Positions 51,839 to 58,860 of a stretch of 64,000 nt of DNA are shown here, piece by piece. Within the stretch, counting starts at the first letter, position 1, and each line of letters opens with the position of its first letter. The DNA comes from Ekhidna lutea (GTDB taxonomy: Bacteria; Bacteroidota; Bacteroidia; Cytophagales; Cyclobacteriaceae), in contig NZ_FZPD01000001.1 of assembly GCF_900188325.1 (NCBI RefSeq), positions 62,001 to 126,000 of the forward strand, given 5' to 3'. The position numbers were made by a program, and so were the translations under genes. A model generated the notes under the pieces. The model did not search any database and was not told the origin of the DNA. It worked only from the letters and a program-made list of their open reading frames with translations.

Positions 51839-52140
51839 TTCAATCTTTTATTAATTCTACGAAAATCCACTCGTTTGTGATACACAAAATAATCAACCCA
51901 CTTTCTTACTATATCGTCCGCAAATTCGCTAAGAAAGTCCTTTAAATCAGCTAAATCTTTACCCTTAAGTGGCTTTTTTCCTTTTACGTTCGTTATAACA
52001 ACTTTACTAACTATCCCCTCAGTTAATACGATGGTTGCTTTGCTTTCAAACTCACCCTTTCTTGCATGCACATGAATTGGTTCATGCTCATTGGAATAAA
52101 AAAAGAAAATAATACCCAGGTATTCGTAAATTTTTGGCAT
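51835..52140 (-). CDS. DUF4160 protein (putative toxin-like partner)
   Basis: 101 residues: MPKIYEYLGIIFFFYSNEHEPIHVHARKGEFESKATI is the DUF4160 signature (EHEPIHVHA). The C-terminal part is basic (KKPLKGKDLADLKDF, KRVDFRRINKRLK). It shares a base with the lipid kinase stop (TAATG) upstream and overlaps DUF2442 downstream (ATGA), so it is translationally coupled on both sides. Confidence 0.82.
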   Translation of the reverse strand: MPKIYEYLGIIFFFYSNEHEPIHVHARKGEFESKATIVLTEGIVSKVVITNVKGKKPLKGKDLADLKDFLSEFADDIVRKWVDYFVYHKRVDFRRINKRLK

Positions 52141-53027
52141 TATTTAAAGTTATTAAAAACTCTCAATTGAAGCTTCTCCGGCAAAACCTTAATCTCATAC
52201 GGAGGCTGGCCCATCCGCTCCCCGTCGATGTGAGCATAAAGCAGATTATTAGCACCTACTTTTACCGATTTTGCTTTGTAAAAATTGATTTCCTTCAGAG
52301 ACCCATGCGTTCCACCAGAGAGTTTATTGATGTTCAGAAACCTTCTCAATCCGGATACTTTTCCAATTTCACAAATTTCTAAAAGACCATCATCAACCTT
52401 TGCCTCAGGCATCAACTTGAATCCTCCACCAAAGGTGGTTCCATTACCAATGGTCAATAAGATTAAATCCTTTTGAAAAGGTCGATCATCAATTTGATAG
52501 TCGAACTTGCGTTCTCGATAGCCTCCGAGAATGCGAAGCACATGATAGTAGTAAGCAGCATGACCTGTGAGCAATGGCACTCGCTTGGAAGCCATATCTT
52601 CTACAATCTGTCCATCAAACCCTATCCCAACGCCATTGACAAACTTTCGATTATTGCACTGGCCTAAATCAATTCGCTTGATCTCACCATTTATGGCTGT
52701 ATCAATTTGCACTTCCAGTGTCTTCCCAATCGCCACATTCTTGATGAAGTCGTCCCCTGTGCCTGCAGGTAAAATGGAAACCGGAATATCATGGTTCAAT
52801 CCGTTCACCGACTCATTGATGGTCCCATCTCCTCCAATAATAATTAAGTCTGTAAACGATGCATCAAGAAATTCTGAAACGGTAGTAGTTGCGCTTTTAC
52901 TCTCGTTTGTGTCGAAGACCTGGTAATCTACTTCCTGATTGTTGAGTGTCTCAGATAACTTTTTGCAGACCCTCAATGCTTTACCTCCCGCAAAGGGATT
53001 CCAGATAACAAAAATCTTTCTGGACAT
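52140..53027 (-). CDS. Diacylglycerol kinase-family lipid kinase (YegS/BmrU-like)
   Basis: 295 residues. NPFAGGKA at the start and the nucleotide-binding IIGGDGTINESVNGL near residue 65 are typical of DAGK_cat lipid kinases. PVSILPAGTGDDFIKNVAIG and the C-terminal beta domain with YAHIDGERMG complete the fold. It phosphorylates diacylglycerol or a similar lipid at the membrane. Its start overlaps the dehydratase stop (TGATG) and its stop overlaps the DUF4160 start. Confidence 0.9.
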   Translation of the reverse strand: MSRKIFVIWNPFAGGKALRVCKKLSETLNNQEVDYQVFDTNESKSATTTVSEFLDASFTDLIIIGGDGTINESVNGLNHDIPVSILPAGTGDDFIKNVAIGKTLEVQIDTAINGEIKRIDLGQCNNRKFVNGVGIGFDGQIVEDMASKRVPLLTGHAAYYYHVLRILGGYRERKFDYQIDDRPFQKDLILLTIGNGTTFGGGFKLMPEAKVDDGLLEICEIGKVSGLRRFLNINKLSGGTHGSLKEINFYKAKSVKVGANNLLYAHIDGERMGQPPYEIKVLPEKLQLRVFNNFK

Positions 53028-53977
53028 CAGAAAGGAAGTTTTGTCAAATCGACATTTCCTCCGGTAAGAATTACCCCCACTCGTTTGTCTTTAAATGCTT
53101 CTGGATTTTTCAAAATCGCTGCAAAAGGAACAGCACATGAAGGCTCAATCACGATTTTCATTCGCTCCCAGATCAGCTTCATCGCGTCTACAATCTCTTG
53201 CTCCGAAACCGTAAAAACTTCCTTTACATGCTCCTTTAAAATGTCAAAATTCTTTTGTCCGATGGTAGTTTTCAATCCATCAGCGATCGTATCTGATGAC
53301 TTGTTTGGGATGATTTTGCCTGCTTTTAACGACTGATAGCAGTCATCCACTTCTTCTGGTTCTCCAAGATATACTTCCATATTTGGATCCAGGTAGTGAG
53401 CAATCAAAGAAGTACCCGCTGCAAGGCCACCACCGCCCACCGGAGCAATGATGCAATCCAGGTCATCCGTTTCTTCAATCAATTCTTTAGCAGCTGTAGC
53501 CTGCCCGGCTATAATGTTATAGTTATCAAACGGATGTATCAAAATGGCTCCCGTTCGGTCTACTACATCCTGACAAGCTTGTGACCTGGATTGATCGTTT
53601 GGCTCACAGAATATCACCTCCGCGTCATATCCTTTTACCGCTTCTACCTTCACTTTCGTCGCATTTTTGGGCATCACCACGAAAGCTTTTGACCCAGCCA
53701 ACTTGGCTGCAAGGGCTACTGCCTGACCGTGATTTCCGGAAGAGTGACAGGCAAAACCATTCACTCGTTCTTCCGGACGATAGCTGAAGATCGCGTTGGC
53801 TGCACCACGCATCTTGAATGCTCCCACTTTTTGAAAGTTCTCACACTTAAAATAAATGTGGCAACCGGCAATCTCATCAATGTTCTTGGATGTCATTACC
53901 GGGGTTTCAATGATGTATTGAGCTATTCGCTGATGAGCGCGTTTGATGTCGGAGAAGGAAGGAGGTGAGGTTAGCAT
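53027..53977 (-). CDS. PLP-dependent threonine/serine dehydratase
   Basis: 316 residues without the regulatory ACT domain of biosynthetic IlvA, hence the catabolic or serine racemase-like type. The PLP lysine is in KVGAFKMRGA near residue 54, the substrate loop is SSGNHGQAVALAA, and the phosphate-binding glycine loop is PVGGGGLAAG. It deaminates threonine or serine to a 2-oxo acid. It is first in a four-gene overlapping chain. Confidence 0.9.
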   Translation of the reverse strand: MLTSPPSFSDIKRAHQRIAQYIIETPVMTSKNIDEIAGCHIYFKCENFQKVGAFKMRGAANAIFSYRPEERVNGFACHSSGNHGQAVALAAKLAGSKAFVVMPKNATKVKVEAVKGYDAEVIFCEPNDQSRSQACQDVVDRTGAILIHPFDNYNIIAGQATAAKELIEETDDLDCIIAPVGGGGLAAGTSLIAHYLDPNMEVYLGEPEEVDDCYQSLKAGKIIPNKSSDTIADGLKTTIGQKNFDILKEHVKEVFTVSEQEIVDAMKLIWERMKIVIEPSCAVPFAAILKNPEAFKDKRVGVILTGGNVDLTKLPF

Positions 53978-54030
53978 AGAAATGGAAATCCAATTTATTT
54001 GAGATTTTTATCAAATTTAAAACGAATCTG

Positions 54031-54042
54031 TTCCCCCTCGAG
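54031..54042 (+). repeat. Left inverted end of the DUF559 unit
   Basis: TTCCCCCTCGAG, identical to the first 12 bases of the copy at 54599 and, with one mismatch, the reverse complement of CTCAAGGGGGAA at 54436-54447. The DUF559 start codon is 3 bp further in. Confidence 0.65.
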
Positions 54043-54044
54043 AT

Positions 54045-54431
54045 ATGAACAAATATTCTAACAACAACTACAATAAAAACCTAAAGCAGCTAGCTAGAAA
54101 GCTTAGAAAAAACCCTACGAAAGCTGAAACTGTCATGTGGCGTGAGGTGCTCGGAGAAAAGCAAATGATGGAATACCGGTTTTTGAGACAAAGGCCGATT
54201 GGTAATTACATCGTAGACTTCTTCTGTAAAGAATTGAAGCTGATTATTGAAGTGGATGGCTATACACATCAATTTGAAGAGGTGGCTGCCAAAGATCAGA
54301 CTCGAGAAAAGGAGCTAAAAGAGATGGGTTATTTCGTTCTGCGTTTTGAAGATTCTGAGGTTCTTTCAGATATTAACAATGTTGTGAGAACGATTGAGAA
54401 TTGGATTTTGGATCAAAAGGTCACCCCCTAA
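54045..54431 (+). CDS. DUF559 (VSR/PD-(D/E)XK-like) endonuclease-domain protein
   Basis: 128 residues: NKNLKQLARKLRKNPTKAETVMWREVL, then RFLRQRPIGNYIVDFFCKELKLIIEVDGYTHQ and GYFVLRFEDSEVL. The VDFF...IIEVDG segment fits the nuclease motif of DUF559, related to very-short-patch repair nucleases. Biochemical function is not established. Its start lies 3 bp inside one repeat end, and its stop codon is within another: the last residues (VTP, stop) are encoded by the CACCCCCTAA of the repeat. The gene is therefore framed by inverted repeat ends. Confidence 0.88.
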   Translation: MNKYSNNNYNKNLKQLARKLRKNPTKAETVMWREVLGEKQMMEYRFLRQRPIGNYIVDFFCKELKLIIEVDGYTHQFEEVAAKDQTREKELKEMGYFVLRFEDSEVLSDINNVVRTIENWILDQKVTP

Positions 54432-54447
54432 CCCCCTCAAGGGGGAA
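54421..54447 (+). repeat. Right inverted end of the DUF559 unit (G/C-stem repeat)
   Basis: TCACCCCCTAA followed by CCCCCTCAAGGGGGAA. It contains the DUF559 stop codon. Its outer 12 bases mirror 54031-54042, and the whole repeat mirrors 54599-54624. Confidence 0.7.
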
Positions 54448-54598
54448 CTTAGGGCTGCAAATCTTCACGTTCGACCATTCCAAGATTACGAATTTGATTT
54501 GTTTCAATAGGATTAATATGTGCAGGACAAATAACGAATCTCCAATATGGTTGGAAATAACTCTATTTAAGGAGGTCTTTCTTCCTAGGCACACCACA

Positions 54599-54624
54599 TT
54601 CCCCCTCGAGGGGCTAGGGGGTGA
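54599..54624 (+). repeat. G/C-stem repeat copy downstream of polA
   Basis: TTCCCCCTCGAGGGG then CTAGGGGGTGA, inverted relative to the copy at 54421 and ending 12 bp from the polA stop codon. The two copies enclose 151 bp in which I see no gene. Confidence 0.7.
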
Positions 54625-54635
54625 TTATACCAATT

Positions 54636-57395
54636 CTAATGCGCTTCAAGCCAATTTTGACCAATCCCGATTTCTATTTCCATTGGCACTTCCAGTGGAT
54701 GGGCGTTTTTCATGAAATCCTCCACTTTGCTTACCAATAATTCCTGCTCGTCTTTATGCATATCAAAAACCAATTCATCATGTACCTGCATGATCATTTT
54801 CGATTTCAACTTTTCTGATTGCATCCATTTGTGAATGTCAATCATGGCTATTTTGATGATGTCCGCAGCGCTACCCTGAATAGGTGCATTGATGGCATTT
54901 CGTTCATCGAATCCACGCATGGTGAAGTTTCGTGAGTTGATATTCCTCAAGTATCTTCTTCGGCCTAAAATTGTCTCGACGTATTCATCCTTTTTGGCCT
55001 GCTCAATGGTCTCATCCATGTATTTCTTCACATTCGGAAACTCCTTGAAATATGAATCGATGATTTCCTGAGCTTCTCCACGAGCAATATTCAGGTTTTG
55101 AGAAAGGCCATAAGCTGAGATACCATAGATGATTCCAAAATTGACCTCTTTTGCTTTTCGGCGCATGTTCGGCTCCACATTGTCAATGTCTACTCCAAAT
55201 ACCTTGGATGCTGTGGTTGCATGAATATCCCGGCCTTCTTTGAATGCATTCATCATGCTCTCATCCTTAGAAAAAGCGGCCATGATCCTAAGCTCAATCT
55301 GAGAGTAGTCAGCTGCCATAATCAAATGATCTCCATCACTTGGTATAAAAGCTTTTCGTATTTCACGTCCCTTTTCTGTCCGAATAGGTATGTTCTGAAG
55401 GTTGGGATTGTTTGAGCTTAATCGACCGGTCGCAGCAACCGTCTGCCGGTAGTCGGTGTGAATCCTTTCACTCGCTGGGCTTATCAGTTTTGGTAATGCA
55501 TCTACGTAAGTAGACTTTAGTTTCTGGTATTCCCGGAACTCCAAAATCTTCGCTGCGATTGCATGTTCATCTGCAAGCTTTGAAAGAATGTCCTCTCCTG
55601 TTGCGTATTGGCCTGACTTGGTCTTCTTTGGTTTTTCAACCAGCTTCAATTTATCAAAAAGGATTTCTCCAAGCTGCTTTGGTGATCCAATGTTGAAATC
55701 CACTCCGGCTATATCAAAAATTTCCTGCTGTACACGTCGGCTTTCTTCATCCAGCTCCTTCGACATTTTCTCAAGTGCCAAAGTATCCACTTTCACTCCT
55801 TCGTATTCCATATCTGCCAGTACAAAAGAGAGTGGTTCTTCTACTTCATGAAGGAGCCTTTGCAGCTTTCGCTCATCAATGTCCTTTTCAAGAAGCTCTT
55901 TTAGCTGGAGCGTGATATCTGCATCCTCACATGCATAATCCTTCACCTTCTCCGGATCAATCTGATCGATCGTCTTTTGGTTTTTTCCCTTCGGACCAAC
56001 CAGATTCTCGAACGAAATAGTTTTATAGTTCAAGAACTTGTCTGCCAGCCAATCCATGCTGTTGTTTGATTCCGGATCTAATAGAAAGTGAGCCAGCATC
56101 GTGTCGAAGATTTCTCCTTTCACATGAACGCCATAGTTACGCATCACCTGGATGTCATATTTCAGATTCTGTCCAATCTTCTGAATACTCTCATTTTCTA
56201 AGATTTCCTTAAAGGCATCTGCCACAGATTGAGCATTCGCTCCACATGGAACATACCAGGCTTCTCCTTTCTTGATGGCAAAAGCTATCCCTACAAGTTT
56301 TGCCTCCCGGGTTTCCAGACTAGTAGTTTCCGTATCAAAACAGAATGACTTTTTTGCACTAAGCTTTTTTACCAATTGTTGAATGGCTTCCTGACCTTCT
56401 ACCAATTGATAAGTGTGTTTGGTTGTTTTGATCGATTCTTTGTTGTCAGAAGCTGCCGGAGCATCTCCACCTCCATCAAACAATCCCAGCTGTTGAGTTT
56501 CTCCTTTCTTGATGTCATTCTCTTCCTGGAAAACCCTTCTGGCAATTGTCTTGAATTCCAGTTTATCAAAAATCGGTTGAAGAATATCTGGATTCGGCTC
56601 TCCGTATTGCAGGGCAGTTTGATCAAACTCAATTGGTGAATCAATCTTGATTGTGGCCAGCTCTTTTGACATGATGCCTTGCTGCCCATGCTCCTGTACG
56701 CGCTTCTGTAATGCTCCTTTTAGCTCATCCGCGTGAGCCACAATTTCTTCAACAGAACCGTATTCCTTCAAAAGTTTGGAAGCGGTTTTGTCACCAATTC
56801 CAGGGATTCCAGGGATGTTATCCACTGAATCGCCTTTAAGTCCCAGCACATCTCTTACCTGATCGACTGCATCGATATCAAATTTTTCAAGGACTTCAGG
56901 AATGCCCATGATATCCACGCCATTTCCCATTCTCCTTGGCTTGAAAAGGAAGATATTTTCATCTACCAGCTGAGCAAAATCCTTATCTGGTGTCATCATG
57001 TACACCTTAAAACCCTCTTTACTGGCTTTCTTAGCGATGGTCCCAATCAGATCGTCTGCCTCATATCCATCCTTCATGAGAATGGGTATGTTAAATCCCT
57101 CTACAATCTTGAGGCAGTATGGAATTGCTACTTTGATCTCCTCCGGTTGTTCTTGCCGAGTCGCTTTATATTCCTTATAATCTTCATGTCGAAAAGTCGG
57201 AGCATGTGTATCGAAAGCTACACCTATATGGGAGGGTTTTTCTTTGGTAATAATCTCCAGCAAGGAGTTAGTAAAACCTAAAATTGCACCTGTGTTTATG
57301 CCATTGGTGGTAAGTCTGGGATTTTGACTCATGGCGAAGTGAGCACGGTATATCAATGCAAACGCATCAAGCAGGAAGAGTTTCTTTTCGGACAT
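54636..57395 (-). CDS. polA: DNA polymerase I
   Basis: 919 residues, close to the 928 of E. coli. It acts in Okazaki fragment processing and repair. 5'-3' exonuclease at ~1-285 (KLFLLDAFALIYRAHFAM, GDSVDNIPGIPGIG). The 3'-5' exonuclease domain at ~330-520 retains the metal ligands (CFDTETTSLE, NLKYDIQVM, YACEDADIT), so proofreading is likely intact. Polymerase domain at ~530-919: motif A AADYSQIELR, motif B RRKAKEVNFGIIYGIS and motif C QVHDELVFD. Monocistronic. Confidence 0.97.
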   Translation of the reverse strand: MSEKKLFLLDAFALIYRAHFAMSQNPRLTTNGINTGAILGFTNSLLEIITKEKPSHIGVAFDTHAPTFRHEDYKEYKATRQEQPEEIKVAIPYCLKIVEGFNIPILMKDGYEADDLIGTIAKKASKEGFKVYMMTPDKDFAQLVDENIFLFKPRRMGNGVDIMGIPEVLEKFDIDAVDQVRDVLGLKGDSVDNIPGIPGIGDKTASKLLKEYGSVEEIVAHADELKGALQKRVQEHGQQGIMSKELATIKIDSPIEFDQTALQYGEPNPDILQPIFDKLEFKTIARRVFQEENDIKKGETQQLGLFDGGGDAPAASDNKESIKTTKHTYQLVEGQEAIQQLVKKLSAKKSFCFDTETTSLETREAKLVGIAFAIKKGEAWYVPCGANAQSVADAFKEILENESIQKIGQNLKYDIQVMRNYGVHVKGEIFDTMLAHFLLDPESNNSMDWLADKFLNYKTISFENLVGPKGKNQKTIDQIDPEKVKDYACEDADITLQLKELLEKDIDERKLQRLLHEVEEPLSFVLADMEYEGVKVDTLALEKMSKELDEESRRVQQEIFDIAGVDFNIGSPKQLGEILFDKLKLVEKPKKTKSGQYATGEDILSKLADEHAIAAKILEFREYQKLKSTYVDALPKLISPASERIHTDYRQTVAATGRLSSNNPNLQNIPIRTEKGREIRKAFIPSDGDHLIMAADYSQIELRIMAAFSKDESMMNAFKEGRDIHATTASKVFGVDIDNVEPNMRRKAKEVNFGIIYGISAYGLSQNLNIARGEAQEIIDSYFKEFPNVKKYMDETIEQAKKDEYVETILGRRRYLRNINSRNFTMRGFDERNAINAPIQGSAADIIKIAMIDIHKWMQSEKLKSKMIMQVHDELVFDMHKDEQELLVSKVEDFMKNAHPLEVPMEIEIGIGQNWLEAH

Positions 57396-57489
57396 GTGGT
57401 AAATTTAGCTGACTGTTTCTTTTCTCCACTGCTCCCTATACATTAATCCGACTTTCCAATTAACTTAATGGTACCTAACCTATCATTTA

Positions 57490-58209
57490 ATGGAAAAGTA
57501 TAAGAACCTACACCTCTGGATGATCCTTCCATTGGTTATTATTCAAGTCGGAATATTCAATTTTTACTGGCCAAAGCTTACGACGACCTCCTGGGAGTTT
57601 CACATTCATTACTGGCTGGTCACTGGTTGGTTTATCCTTATGATCATCCAACCTTATCTGATTGAAAAAGGGAAAACTTCCAATCATAGAACTTTAGGAA
57701 TGATTGGCTTTTTAATAGCGGGAGGAATTGTATTCACAAGTATGAGTTTGCTGGATATTCCTTTAAAACGAGCTGCTGTTTATGATCCATCCAGGCCCGG
57801 ACCGCCGTTATCTTTCTATTATGGCACACTTGTTATTGAATTAATTCTTGGTCTTCTTTATGGGTTTGCTGTGATTCAGGCTATTCGATTTCGAAAGAAA
57901 TTAAATGAGCATGCCTGGTGGATGGTTTGCTCTGTTTTTTACTTAATGATGCCAGCGCTTGGAAGGGGAATGATTGTTTTATGGAGAGCACTAGTTCCTA
58001 TCGAAAAACTAAATCCAATGATTGTGGCGCTGAGTGCCGAACTTATTTTCATCCCACTTTTAATACTGTATGCTGTCCGCTTTGGTAAAGTGAAGCACCC
58101 GGCAACCATCATTGGTTTGCTGACCGTTTTGTTGAGATTACTTAGAGTCCCAATCGGTTCATCAGAAGCTATTCAAAATTTTCTTGATGGGTTGATCAAG
58201 TGGAATTAA
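57490..58209 (+). CDS. Polytopic membrane protein with conserved histidines, function unknown
   Basis: 239 residues, six or seven TM helices. His38 and His40 in FHIHYWLVTGW, followed by IIQPYLIEKG, and His66 in NHRTLGMIGFL are spaced as in DUF2306- or b561-like proteins, suggesting possible haem or metal binding, but I cannot assign a family. The last 40 residues are amphipathic. It diverges from polA and converges on the FISUMP gene. Confidence 0.55.
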   Translation: MEKYKNLHLWMILPLVIIQVGIFNFYWPKLTTTSWEFHIHYWLVTGWFILMIIQPYLIEKGKTSNHRTLGMIGFLIAGGIVFTSMSLLDIPLKRAAVYDPSRPGPPLSFYYGTLVIELILGLLYGFAVIQAIRFRKKLNEHAWWMVCSVFYLMMPALGRGMIVLWRALVPIEKLNPMIVALSAELIFIPLLILYAVRFGKVKHPATIIGLLTVLLRLLRVPIGSSEAIQNFLDGLIKWN

Positions 58210-58218
58210 AGCTTTGGC

Positions 58219-58821
58219 TTATTCGTCTAGTTTTTCACAAACACAACGAACGGCAAACAATCGATACTCCTCTGGTTTAGATAGCTTTAAATTCTTTTTA
58301 TGAGCATGGCCGGAAATCGTATAGGGAGAGAAATGCATATGAAAACGGTCATCAGTTGCAGAGTTGGTTGTCCAGAAATCAATGAAATCGCCCGTGTCCA
58401 GCTTCCCCCCTTCAAATCGACCAATGGGTTGAATGTTTAAAACATTAGATCCGAAAATGTTGTATTGATTAAGAAAATCAACCCTGTAGAGCTTTTTATT
58501 GCCTTCCATCATTCGCACCTTTTCAGCGTCTTGAAATGATTGTATAAACAGATCCCATTCTTCTACCGTAGGTAGTCGCCATCCTTCCGGACAGACACCC
58601 TCTAAATATTGATAATCATAGAATCTAATTCGATCGCAATGATCAAGGCAGACAGACCCGGGAGCATCATATCTGAGATTTTCTTTCATCCAATGCAAGT
58701 GATCGAGTTTCACAATCTCATATTGTGTGCCATCTCTCTTATCAGTTAGAATCTGCTGACCTAAGCTGCTAAATCCTACGAGAATTAGTAGAAATGTTAA
58801 ATGATGACGTTGAATATGCAT
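58219..58821 (-). CDS. FISUMP-domain exported protein
   Basis: A 200-residue protein with signal sequence (ending GFSSLGQ). The Fibrobacter succinogenes major paralogous domain is shown by LTDKRDGTQYEIVKLDHLHWMKENLRYD, CPEGWRLPTVEEWDLFIQ, DFIDFWTTNSA and FAVRCVCE at the end. Six cysteines may form disulfides. The domain is common on the surface of Bacteroidota and Fibrobacter; function unknown. It lies 39 bp downstream of P6 on the same strand. Confidence 0.8.
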   Translation of the reverse strand: MHIQRHHLTFLLILVGFSSLGQQILTDKRDGTQYEIVKLDHLHWMKENLRYDAPGSVCLDHCDRIRFYDYQYLEGVCPEGWRLPTVEEWDLFIQSFQDAEKVRMMEGNKKLYRVDFLNQYNIFGSNVLNIQPIGRFEGGKLDTGDFIDFWTTNSATDDRFHMHFSPYTISGHAHKKNLKLSKPEEYRLFAVRCVCEKLDE

Positions 58822-58860
58822 CCGGAAAAGTTAATAAAATTCCCGTATGCATATTTTGCT

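Noticed and set aside
54401-54715. 104-codon plus-strand ORF between DUF559 and polA
   Set aside because: It reads through two G/C-stem repeats and into the antisense of polA; no protein-like composition.
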